Assembly (NCBI GenBank): GCA_963837425.1
Contig: CAWINH010000005.1
Span: 186,001 to 250,000 of the forward strand
DNA length: 64,000 bases
DNA from: CAWINH01 sp963837425
GTDB lineage: Bacteria; Chloroflexota; Limnocylindria; QHBO01
Direction: 5' to 3'
In this document: positions 50,759 through 58,208 of the stretch, in pieces
Position numbering within the stretch: the first letter of the stretch is position 1
Layout of the letters: each line of letters starts with the position of its first letter
Position numbers and translations under genes: made by a program
The notes under the pieces: generated by a model
Databases searched by the model: none
Told to the model about the DNA's origin: nothing
Seen by the model: the letters and a program-made list of their open reading frames with translations, nothing else

Positions 50759-51279
50759 CCGGTGGCCGATCCCAGGGCTGATCCCGAGTCGCGGACGGCG
50801 GCCGCCAGCACCGGATCGGCGAAGATGAGCCGGACCGGGATCAGGCCGCGGCTGAGCGGCCGGTCGCTGACCGCCGCCCACGCGGCATGCGAAAGGTCGA
50901 TCACACGCTCGTCCGCGGTGCCCCAGTAGCACTGGCACCAGTCGACGACCGGCAGCCTCGCGCACCGGTCCGCGCAGACCGTGACGTACCCGACCACCGC
51001 GCCGGTGTAGCGGCCGCCGAGCGCGCCGGGCAGGGCGACCACCGCCCGGGCGCCATAGCCGGCCGTTCCCGGATAGTTGCTGGCGGTCCCGGCAACGAGT
51101 GGGGCCGGTGTCGGGGTCGGAGTCGGGGCGGGCGTCGGGATCGACAGCCACTCCCGTGAGGTTGGCACACGGGAGACGGGCCGGTCGGGTGGCTGGGCGG
51201 CTGCCTGGCCGGAGAGACCTGAGACGAGGCTGACCGCAAGGATCAGCGCGGCGCACAGCGCCGCGAAACGAACAAGCAC
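50755..51279 (-). CDS. secreted RlpA-like double-psi beta-barrel protein
   Basis: 174 residues from GTG 51279. Signal peptide (LVRFAALCAALILAVSLVSGLSGQAAAQ, cut likely after Ala-Ala-Ala-Gln). A Pro/Thr linker (TPAPTPTPTPAP) leads to a DPBB domain: YGARAVVALPGALGGRYTGAVVGYVTV, CADRCARLPVVDWCQCYWGT, then VIDLSHAAWAAVSDRPLSRGLIPVRLIF. RlpA-type domains bind or cleave peptidoglycan glycan strands; the catalytic Asp is present (VVDWC). Converges on the zinc-ribbon gene. Confidence 0.85.
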   Translation of the reverse strand: MLVRFAALCAALILAVSLVSGLSGQAAAQPPDRPVSRVPTSREWLSIPTPAPTPTPTPAPLVAGTASNYPGTAGYGARAVVALPGALGGRYTGAVVGYVTVCADRCARLPVVDWCQCYWGTADERVIDLSHAAWAAVSDRPLSRGLIPVRLIFADPVLAAAVRDSGSALGSATG

Positions 51280-51318
51280 GTTCCGATGAGGCTCCCTATC
51301 TGTTCCGGGCGCCCGGGC

Positions 51319-51339
51319 GCGAGTGACCTCGTCACTCGC
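51319..51339. promoter_or_regulatory. 21-bp dyad between divergent genes
   Basis: GCGAGTGAC-CTC-GTCACTCGC, a perfect 9-bp stem, lies between the RlpA-like gene (minus) and the TPM gene (plus). GAATCGTTTTC follows on the plus strand. It may be an operator for both or a terminator. Confidence 0.55.
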
Positions 51340-51478
51340 GAATCGTTTTCGATGAGGTTCCGCCCGCGGTCTGGGACTTGCCGCGGACGGGCCCGTGGCG
51401 CGAGTTCACCCGAGGGGTGAGGGCCCCAGCCTGCCAGCGCCGGCTGGGTCCGTCAAATCGGCACGCTATCCTCAGCGC

Positions 51479-53164
51479 ATGCGAAGGGTCGCCGCGCTCG
51501 GTCTCGGCCTTCTCGTCGGCCTCCTGCTGGCGGGCTCGGTGCGTGCCGCCGGACCGCCGTTTCCCGACCCGGTCGTCAACCAGGCGGTCTATGACGAGAC
51601 CGGCATCCTGACCACCGACGAGATGGCCGGTCTCGAGCAGCAGATCGACGCCATCGAGGGCCGCAGCGGCGCGGAGATCGCGATCTACCTCCAGGTGAGC
51701 CCGAGCCTCGGCTCGGACGCTGACGCGAACCGCAATGCGGCGCGCGACCTCATGCAGCAGTGGGGCGTCGGGCGCGCCGGGTACGACGACGGACTCGTCA
51801 TCCTCGTCAGCTTTCTCGACGACCGGATCCACGGCCAGGTCGCGACCTGGGCTGGCAATGGCTTCCTCGCCGCATACATGAACGAGGCCGCGCTCACCGC
51901 CCTGCGTGACGACGTGCTCGTCCCGGCCTTCAGGCAGCAGCAGGTGGGCGCCGGCCTGATCGCCGGCATGGCGGTCGTGGATGCCGCCATCACGTCGCAG
52001 GCGACGGCATCGCTGAACCTGTACCGCGTCTTGAACGCGATCGTCGCCATCCCGGGCTCGATCCTGGCACTCCTGCTCACGATCGGCATGGCGTACGTGG
52101 CGTGGCGGCGGGAGGGCGACGACCCCTATGTCTCCGACTCCGAGTCCGTGCTCATGGCCGGGCCGCCGGCGGGGATGACCCCGCCGCTGGCCACGGTTCT
52201 GCGCCACGGGCGCGCGGATCAGAACTCGATCAACGTGCTCCTCACCGAGCTGGCGGGCAGCGGCCGCATCTCGTTCAGAAATCTTGACCGCGTGGGCAAG
52301 GTGAAGCGAGACGACGACCCCGATCCCGAGACCGATCCGGCGATCGAGGTCCACGCCGAGCCCCCGGGCGCCCGCAACCTCGCGAAGCCCGAGCGCCAGG
52401 CGTGGGCAATCATCCAGCGCGAGGCGGCGGGGACCGGCGCCCTGACCAGGGAGCGGCTGTGGGCACTGAACGGAGCGCTGGGCGCCGTGCGGACCTCGCT
52501 CGACGCGGAGGCGGTGCGCCTCGGATGGCTCGTGAGGCCGCCAATGCCCCTCATCCGGCGCTGGGTGATCATCGGCGCGGCCGAGGCGCTTGCCGGCGGC
52601 GTCGGGGTCTGGCTGGGCTTCACGCTGCCGATGAGCGGGCTGACCCTCCTCGGGGGAGCCACGGCCATCGGCGGTGCGGTCACCATCGGATTCGGCTTCG
52701 CGATGTCGAAGCGCACCCCGGAGGGTGCCTACGTCGACGCCATGCTGAAGGCGTATCGACGAACGCTGGCCAAGACGATGGAGCTGGCGCGCTCGATGAA
52801 CGAGGTCGTGGCGGAGCCGACGATCGCCATGCTCGCCGATACACCGGACAAGGCAGTCGTGTGGGGCATTGCGCTCGGCCTGCATCGTGAGGTGGCGGAC
52901 GTCCTGCGGCGTGGCCTGGAGGACCGGGGCGCGGCAGAGGCGGGTCGCGCAGCCTACTACCCGGTCTGGCTGGGTGGTGGCGGCTCGGCGCCCGCGGGTG
53001 CGACAGCCGGCGGCGGAGGCCTCTTCTCCGGCAGCGGGATACCCGACGTGGGGGGCATGCTGGGCGCCCTGGGCAGCCTCGGCTCCGCGCCTGCATCGAG
53101 CTCGGGGGGCGGGTTCGGCGGGGGCGGCGGGGGTGGAGGCGGAGGCGGCAGCAGCGGGTTCTGA
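51479..53164 (+). CDS. TPM domain membrane protein with Gly-rich tail (DUF2207-like)
   Basis: 561 residues. Signal peptide (LGLLVGLLLAGSVRAAG), then a TPM domain (VYDETGILTTDEMAGLEQQIDAIEGRSGAEIAIYLQ in part: DETGILTTDEMAGLEQQI) to about 180. A membrane segment (AIPGSILALLLTIGMAYVAW), a cytoplasmic region, a second helix pair near 375-410 and a C-terminal region ending in an extreme Gly run (GGGFGGGGGGGGGGGSSGF). Resembles TPM/DUF2207 proteins of unknown function. TATCCT lies 6 bases before ATG 51479 (leaderless). Confidence 0.82.
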   Translation: MRRVAALGLGLLVGLLLAGSVRAAGPPFPDPVVNQAVYDETGILTTDEMAGLEQQIDAIEGRSGAEIAIYLQVSPSLGSDADANRNAARDLMQQWGVGRAGYDDGLVILVSFLDDRIHGQVATWAGNGFLAAYMNEAALTALRDDVLVPAFRQQQVGAGLIAGMAVVDAAITSQATASLNLYRVLNAIVAIPGSILALLLTIGMAYVAWRREGDDPYVSDSESVLMAGPPAGMTPPLATVLRHGRADQNSINVLLTELAGSGRISFRNLDRVGKVKRDDDPDPETDPAIEVHAEPPGARNLAKPERQAWAIIQREAAGTGALTRERLWALNGALGAVRTSLDAEAVRLGWLVRPPMPLIRRWVIIGAAEALAGGVGVWLGFTLPMSGLTLLGGATAIGGAVTIGFGFAMSKRTPEGAYVDAMLKAYRRTLAKTMELARSMNEVVAEPTIAMLADTPDKAVVWGIALGLHREVADVLRRGLEDRGAAEAGRAAYYPVWLGGGGSAPAGATAGGGGLFSGSGIPDVGGMLGALGSLGSAPASSSGGGFGGGGGGGGGGGSSGF

Positions 53165-53165
53165 T

Positions 53166-53188
53166 GTGGCGTGCGGATGACACGCCAC
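53166..53188 (+). terminator. hairpin between the TPM gene and the RGG-type gene
   Basis: GTGGCGTG (53166-53173) pairs with CACGCCAC (53181-53188), 8 bp, with loop CGGATGA, right after the TPM stop. No T run; may also limit read-through to the next gene. Confidence 0.45.
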
Positions 53189-53214
53189 GCCGCGAGCGGC
53201 TATCGTTCGGCGAT

Positions 53215-54054
53215 ATGACATTCGACAAGCGCCGCCCCGACCGACGGTCTGGCAAGGGGAGACCGTACCCACAGCGCGGCGGTCCCCCTCCGGCCGGAGA
53301 CCGGCCGCCCTGGGAGCGCGGTGGGCGCGGAGGCGCTCCCCGGGGAGGCGCCGCGCGTGAAGGCGCTTCCCACGGTGGCGCCCCTCGTGGCGGCGCGCCC
53401 CACAACGCCACTCGCGGATCGGGTGGGGGTCCCGGGTTCCGGCGCAACGATGAGGGCGGAATGTCGATTCGACTCGACCCACGACGCCTCGCCGCGCTGA
53501 AGCTGCTCGCCTCGGAGTCCGGCGTCCGGCCCGGCGAGCTCGTCACCACCTGGCTCGAGGAGCGGATCGACGCGGCTCGTGCCGGGGAGGCGCCACGAGT
53601 TGCGCCGCGCGGGGCGCTCGCCGAACTCGAGGCCCGCCTGGATGCCATGGCGCGACGGCTCGAAGCGCTCGAAGCCGCCTCCGGCACCAAACCCGCGGGA
53701 TCGAGCGCGGATCGCGAGGACGCTGCGGCGAGCGCGGCAGCGAAGCCGGCGGGGGCGAAGCAAGCGTCAAAGCCGGCCGCGCGGAAGCGCACGAGCGCGG
53801 CGACGATCGCGGCTTCGAATCGAGGCGAGCCACGCGTTGCGCTCCACGACGAGATCATCGCGATCATCACCGAGCGCGGGCCGATGACCGCCGCCGACGT
53901 GGCCGCCGCCGTGGTGGATCGCGCCCGGTACACGCCGCCCCGCAGCGCACATCCGATCGACGCCTCGATCATCAACAGCCGCGTCTCGAACCCCGTCTAC
54001 CGGGACCGATTCGTCCGCCGCGAAGGCCGGATCAGCCTGGCCGGGAGGGAATGA
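53215..54054 (+). CDS. RGG-rich, RHH-like and HARE-HTH-like nucleic-acid-binding protein
   Basis: 279 residues from ATG 53215 (TATCGT 8 bases ahead). The N-terminal 80 residues are disordered and Arg/Gly-rich, with several RGG/RGGA and GGAP repeats. Then MSIRLDPRRLAALKLLASESGVRPGELVTTWLEERI (core RLDPRRLAALKLL) looks like a ribbon-helix-helix domain. A coiled-coil and Ala/Lys linker follow. The C-terminal EIIAIITERGPMTAADVAAAV ... VRREGRISLAG matches the HARE-HTH winged-helix fold. Binding to DNA or RNA is inferred. The stop overlaps the luciferase-like gene by four bases. Confidence 0.75.
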   Translation: MTFDKRRPDRRSGKGRPYPQRGGPPPAGDRPPWERGGRGGAPRGGAAREGASHGGAPRGGAPHNATRGSGGGPGFRRNDEGGMSIRLDPRRLAALKLLASESGVRPGELVTTWLEERIDAARAGEAPRVAPRGALAELEARLDAMARRLEALEAASGTKPAGSSADREDAAASAAAKPAGAKQASKPAARKRTSAATIAASNRGEPRVALHDEIIAIITERGPMTAADVAAAVVDRARYTPPRSAHPIDASIINSRVSNPVYRDRFVRREGRISLAGRE

Positions 54055-54965
54055 GCTCCTCGCCCGCTCTCCAGATCGGGCCGGCGGGCGTATGGTCCGG
54101 CTTCGATCGGCTGGCCGCGGCCGACGTGCTCGCGATGGCTCGCCGGGCAGAGTCGCTCGGCTACGACGCTTTCTGGACGCAGGAGAGCGCCGGCCGAGAC
54201 CCGTTCGCCCTCCTCGCCGGCATCGCCGCGGCGACGAGCAGGATCCGGCTGGGGGTCGGGATCGCGGTTGTCTACGGACGCGACGCGGTCGCCATGCATG
54301 CCGGTGCGGCGACGGTCCACGAGCTCTCCGGCGGCCGCATGCTGCTGGGGCTGGGGGCGAGCCACCGTGACACCGTCTCCGAGGTGCGGGGCCACGAGTA
54401 CCGGGGCCCGCTCCGCGTCATGCGCGACTACATCGACGCCTACCGTGCGGCCGCGTACCGGGGACCGCTTCCATTCGGCGAGCCACCGGTGATCCTCGCC
54501 GCGCTCCGGCAGCGGATGCTCGAGCTGGCCGCCACCCGCTCCGCCGGCGCGTTTCCCTACCTCGTGCCGGCCGACTACGTCCCTCGCGCCCGGGAGGTGC
54601 TCGATGCGGCCGCGTCCGGCGCGGGACAGCCCCGGCCGGCGCTCATCGTGAGCCAGGCCTGCCTGCTCGAGACTGATCCGGTCGCCGCCCGCGGAGGGGC
54701 GCGGCGCTACCTGCATCGCTACCTGGGGTTGCCGAACTACCTCGCGAACCTGCGCGAGTCCGGCTTCCGAGACGAAGAGCTCGCCCAGCCGGGCGCCGAT
54801 CGCGTCGTCGACGCGCTCGTGGCCTGGGGCGATCCGGCGGCCATTCGGGCGCGCCTGCGCGCGATGCTCGACGCGGGCGCGGACCACGTGGCGCTCATTC
54901 CACTGAACGCGGCGGGGCAGCACGCGGACACCGCGACCATGGAGGCACTGGCGCCCCCCTGGTGA
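54051..54965 (+). CDS. LLM-class F420-dependent oxidoreductase
   Basis: 304 residues from ATG 54051, coupled to the previous gene (ATGA). Luciferase-like TIM barrel: ALGYD-type RRAESLGYDAFWTQESAGRD, RIRLGVGIAVVYGRDAVAMHAGAA, LSGGRMLLGLGASH and the terminal VALIPLNAAGQ. It resembles the TIGR03620-type subfamily from Actinobacteria. F420 is likely but the cofactor is not proven; no F420 synthesis genes are in the window. Confidence 0.88.
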   Translation: MSSSPALQIGPAGVWSGFDRLAAADVLAMARRAESLGYDAFWTQESAGRDPFALLAGIAAATSRIRLGVGIAVVYGRDAVAMHAGAATVHELSGGRMLLGLGASHRDTVSEVRGHEYRGPLRVMRDYIDAYRAAAYRGPLPFGEPPVILAALRQRMLELAATRSAGAFPYLVPADYVPRAREVLDAAASGAGQPRPALIVSQACLLETDPVAARGGARRYLHRYLGLPNYLANLRESGFRDEELAQPGADRVVDALVAWGDPAAIRARLRAMLDAGADHVALIPLNAAGQHADTATMEALAPPW

Positions 54966-54981
54966 TCAGTCGCTCACCGCG

Positions 54982-55185
54982 CTAGTCCTCGAGGACGAAC
55001 GTCACAAGCAGGTTCACCTGGAACTCGAGCGAGCCGTCACGACCAACGCTGACGCGCTGCTCCTTGACCCACGCGCTGCGAACCTGGCGCAGCGTCCTGG
55101 TGGCTCGGTCGATCCCCTGCCTGATCGCCTCCTCGAATGACTCGGACGAGGTGCAGCTGAGCTCGGTGACACGCGCGACGGACAT
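54982..55185 (-). CDS. dodecin (flavin-binding)
   Basis: 67 residues, the full dodecin length. MSVARVTELSCTSSESFEEAI, RATRTLRQVRSAWVKEQRVSV (Trp in SAWV) and EFQVNLLVTFVLED match closely. Dodecins form 12-mers that store FMN or riboflavin-type cofactors. A single gene convergent with the oxidoreductase gene (16-base gap). Confidence 0.95.
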   Translation of the reverse strand: MSVARVTELSCTSSESFEEAIRQGIDRATRTLRQVRSAWVKEQRVSVGRDGSLEFQVNLLVTFVLED

Positions 55186-55228
55186 GGCGGTTCCTCCTCA
55201 CATATCGACCAGTATGGACCGGTGCGAC

Positions 55229-56263
55229 TCAGGCCTCATGAGCCCGGGCCCACGCGAGCAGCTCATCCGCCGGCAATGTGTTGACGACCGCCTCACCCGG
55301 GACGCCGCAGGCCGCCGCCCGCTCGCAGCCGTAGGGCAGCCAGGCGAGCTGGCCGGGGGCATGCGCATCGGAATCGATCGCGATCCGGCATCCGGCTTCG
55401 ACCGCCAGGCGCAGCAGCCGCTTCGGCGGGTCCAGGCGCTCGGGGCGAGCGTTGACCTCGACCGCCTTGTCGAATTGCGCGGCCGCGGCGAACGCGATCT
55501 CGGCGTCGAACGTCGAGGGCGGGCGGGTCCGCTTGCCGGTCACCATCCGGCCGGTACAGTGACCGAGGATGTCGAGATGCGGGTTCGCGAGCGCCGAAAC
55601 CATCCGTCGAGTCATCGGCCGCTCCGCCATCCGCAGCTCGGAGTGCACGGAGCCGACCACGACGTCGAGCCGGGAGAGGAGCTCGTCGGTCTGGTCGAGC
55701 GTGCCGTCCGGCAGAATGTCGACCTCGATCCCGGTGAGGATCCGAAACGGGCGAAGCTCGTCGTTCAGGCGCGCGACCTCGTCGAGCTCCTGCTCCAGGC
55801 GTTCGGCGGTGAGCCCGTTCGCGACCTTCAGGCTCGGCGAGTGATCCGTGAGCACGATGTACTCGTGCCCCATCTCCCGGGCGCTCACGGCCATCTCCCG
55901 GATCGGCGACCCCCCGTCGCTCCAGTCGGAGTGGACGTGGCAGTCTCCGCGCAGCGCGGCGCAGATCGCGGCGCCGAGATCCGCGACGGGGCGCCCTCCG
56001 GTCGCCTCCAGCCGCCGGAGATAGACCGGTTCCTCGCCGCGCAGCGACTCGGCGATCGTGCGTTCAAGGACCTCGCCGATGCCGGGCACCTCGCGCAGCG
56101 TTCCGGCGCGCACCCGACCGCGGAGGTCGGCCGCCGACATCGCGTCCAGGCGTGCCGCGGCGTTGCGGAAGGCGCGGACCCGGAACGTCGGCTCGTTCGC
56201 CGTCTCAAGGAGGAACGCGATCCGGCGCAGGTCGGCCGCCGGGTCGCGGGCCGCCGGGCTCAC
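55229..56263 (-). CDS. PHP domain phosphoesterase (PolX C-terminal-like)
   Basis: 344 residues. N-terminal HhH segment LREVPGIGEVLERTIAE precedes a PHP domain: GDCHVHSDWSDGGSPIREM, YIVLTDHSPSLKVANGL, GIEVDILPDGTLD, VVGSVHSEL and IAIDSDAHAPG. The metal ligands (His-rich HVHSDW, TDHS, SDAH) are complete. The layout equals the C-terminal half of family X polymerases without the polymerase. ATG 56263 overlaps the stop of the phosphotriesterase gene by four bases. Confidence 0.9.
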   Translation of the reverse strand: MSPAARDPAADLRRIAFLLETANEPTFRVRAFRNAAARLDAMSAADLRGRVRAGTLREVPGIGEVLERTIAESLRGEEPVYLRRLEATGGRPVADLGAAICAALRGDCHVHSDWSDGGSPIREMAVSAREMGHEYIVLTDHSPSLKVANGLTAERLEQELDEVARLNDELRPFRILTGIEVDILPDGTLDQTDELLSRLDVVVGSVHSELRMAERPMTRRMVSALANPHLDILGHCTGRMVTGKRTRPPSTFDAEIAFAAAAQFDKAVEVNARPERLDPPKRLLRLAVEAGCRIAIDSDAHAPGQLAWLPYGCERAAACGVPGEAVVNTLPADELLAWARAHEA

Positions 56264-57201
56264 TCGGCGAGGGTGAGGACGCGACGCGGGTTGTCGACGG
56301 TCATCGTGCCAATCTCGCCCTCGCCAACGGCGGCGGTCCGCAGTGTCGGCAGGAAGTGCTGCTGGAGGTACGTGTAGCCGAACCCTCCGTTCGCCTTCAA
56401 CTGGCGGTTGTGGCAGACATCCTGGCTGAGGAGCAGCTGCGAGCCGAAGTCGCGCTCGAGCAGCTCGACGATCAGCTCCACCAGGCGCGGCTCGGCCGCC
56501 TCCTCGATGTCGAACCGGTGACCGATGAAGTCGAACTCGAGGTTCGCCCCGCGCTCGAGGATCGCGAGGTAGTGGCCGAGCACGGGATACGAGTCGGCGT
56601 GGCCGATCACCACACGCGCCGGGTCGACGCCCTCCTCGGAGAAGATCCGCAGCTGGGCGAGGCCCACCGGCGAAGCGACCGCGTGGGTCGTGATCGCCAT
56701 GCCGGTCGCGCGCGCGGCGCGGGCGGCGGCGCGGTGCACCCGCTCCTCACGAGGGCTGACCCACGGCTTGTCGGTCCCGATCTCGCCAATGATCCCCGGC
56801 CGCACACCGGTGCCCCCGATCCCGTCGGCGAACTCGCGGATCATCTCCTCAGCAAGGTCGTCAACGCTGCGCCGGTCGATGAGCGCCTCCGCGGGGTAGT
56901 AGCTCTCGCGGTACCAGCCGGTCCCCATCACGACGTGAAGGCCGGTCCGGCTCGCCAGGCGCCGCAGGCGCTCAGGGTCCCGGCCGACCCCGGGGAGGGT
57001 GAGATCCACGATCGTCGAGCCGCCGCGGCGGCGGTAGTCACGCAGCTCGTCGGTGACGGTCGGCTCGTCGGGCGTGAGCTCCCAGTAGTCCCATCGGTCC
57101 GGGATGTGCCACAAGTGGATGCCGGTGTGCTCGTGCGGGAGCGTGAAGCCGACCTTCTCCGGGGGGATCGGGCCGGACACGGTCATGACGCGTGGGGCCA
57201 T
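56260..57201 (-). CDS. phosphotriesterase family metal-dependent hydrolase
   Basis: 313 residues. HEH-type motif FTLPHEHTGIHLW, bridging GIIGEIGTDKPW (Glu in place of the carbamylated Lys, as in E. coli Php), MAITTHAVAS, VVIGHADSYP and LLSQDVCHNR (Asp). Amidohydrolase TIM barrel with a binuclear metal site. Substrate unknown, possibly a lactone or phosphoester. The leader carries a long hairpin and GGAGG is 6 bases before the ATG. Coupled to the PHP gene. Confidence 0.92.
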   Translation of the reverse strand: MAPRVMTVSGPIPPEKVGFTLPHEHTGIHLWHIPDRWDYWELTPDEPTVTDELRDYRRRGGSTIVDLTLPGVGRDPERLRRLASRTGLHVVMGTGWYRESYYPAEALIDRRSVDDLAEEMIREFADGIGGTGVRPGIIGEIGTDKPWVSPREERVHRAAARAARATGMAITTHAVASPVGLAQLRIFSEEGVDPARVVIGHADSYPVLGHYLAILERGANLEFDFIGHRFDIEEAAEPRLVELIVELLERDFGSQLLLSQDVCHNRQLKANGGFGYTYLQQHFLPTLRTAAVGEGEIGTMTVDNPRRVLTLAE

Positions 57202-57222
57202 GGCTGCCTCCGGGTCTTCTGT

Positions 57223-57309
57223 TGCGACAGCGGTGCGGCACGGTGCGAGCCGCCGCTGCCGGGATGGGTGTGGGAGGACAGTGTGCCACCCCGCACCGCC
57301 GCTGTCGCA
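57223..57309 (-). promoter_or_regulatory. long inverted repeat in the phosphotriesterase leader
   Basis: On the minus strand TGCGACAGCGG-CGG-TGCGG (57309-57291) pairs with CCGCACCGCTGTCGCA (57238-57223), 16 bp with one small bulge and a loop of about 52 bases. It sits between the SHOCT-like gene stop and the ATG 57201. Could be a terminator, an RNA switch or an mRNA processing site. Confidence 0.55.
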
Positions 57310-57321
57310 TCCGCAGGCGAG

Positions 57322-58101
57322 CTACAGCCGGGCGAGGACCTCCGCGCGCTTGCGCCGGTGCTCGGTGGCGGTGATCAGCTTCGCACTCGCGAGCTCGGCA
57401 AGCTGCTCGAGAGCACCCCGCACGGAGAGCATCGTGCCGGCATCGATCCCGGACGAGGCATTCTCGGGGTCGGCGGCAACGGTGGCATTCGCCTGCTCGG
57501 CGGTGGCGGCCGGAGCGCGCGAGGCGGCCTCCGCGCCGCGATCGAGGAGCGTGACCTGCGTGACGTTGACGATGACGACCCCGAGGTGGCGAACCCAGGG
57601 CCGCTCGCCGTGGTGGGTCAGCTCGGCGTTCGTGACCGGCACGAAGCGACGGTTGCCGCGCAGGAGGTAGTCACCGGCCGTGGCGCCGGGCCGGATGTGG
57701 ACGCGTCCCGCGACGCCGAAACTGCCGAGCTCCATGCGCACCTCCTCGATCCGGCGGTGCAGCCGCAGGTGACGGTTCGGCGGGAGTGCGGGCGGGACGA
57801 CCATGAGCACGTCCGAGGCGAGGCGCTCGAGATCGGGGAGCCCGGACTCGGGGTCCGGCGGCATGAGCCCCGGGAGGGTCGCATCGAGCGGGAGATCGGC
57901 GACCGAGTGGAGGCTGATCGAGTCCCCGTGGTTGAGCCAGTCGCTCGTGCGCTCGTCCCCTGAGCTGATCCAGGCCAGCTCGCGACCGGATGCCGTGAAC
58001 AGCTCGACCGGCAGCAGACCGCGGACCGGTTCGTCAGCCGGCGATTCGGGCTCGTCGATGGCGGTCTCCGGACGGTTTCGCGCAATCTGCAGCAGGCTCA
58101 T
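57322..58101 (-). CDS. hypothetical protein with C-terminal SHOCT-like motif
   Basis: 259 residues from ATG 58101 (GTG 58122 also possible; TACTAT at 58145-58140). The body is beta-rich and charged (LPVELFTASGRELAWISSGD, RIEEVRMELGSFGVAG, VIVNVTQVTLLDRG). The last about 30 residues (LEQLAELASAKLITATEHRRKRAEVLARL in part) look like a SHOCT tail. No membrane segment or signal peptide. Divergent from gdh-like 58.2 kb. Family unknown. Confidence 0.7.
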   Translation of the reverse strand: MSLLQIARNRPETAIDEPESPADEPVRGLLPVELFTASGRELAWISSGDERTSDWLNHGDSISLHSVADLPLDATLPGLMPPDPESGLPDLERLASDVLMVVPPALPPNRHLRLHRRIEEVRMELGSFGVAGRVHIRPGATAGDYLLRGNRRFVPVTNAELTHHGERPWVRHLGVVIVNVTQVTLLDRGAEAASRAPAATAEQANATVAADPENASSGIDAGTMLSVRGALEQLAELASAKLITATEHRRKRAEVLARL

Positions 58102-58194
58102 ACCGGGAACAGGGTCCCGCACCCGGATGGCGGCGCGCCATAGTACCTTCGGAGCCGATGCAGGTTGCGGATCGCGCCGCGGCGCCGGATTCGG

Positions 58195-58200
58195 TAGCCT
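58195..58200 (+). promoter_or_regulatory. leaderless -10 of the GDH-like gene
   Basis: TAGCCT, 8 nt, ATG 58209. Confidence 0.5.
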
Positions 58201-58208
58201 GTAGCGCG

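Noticed and set aside
51332..53482. 716-codon open frame on the minus strand
   Set aside because: Antisense to the TPM gene, of low-complexity Arg/His/Ala composition, and without domains.
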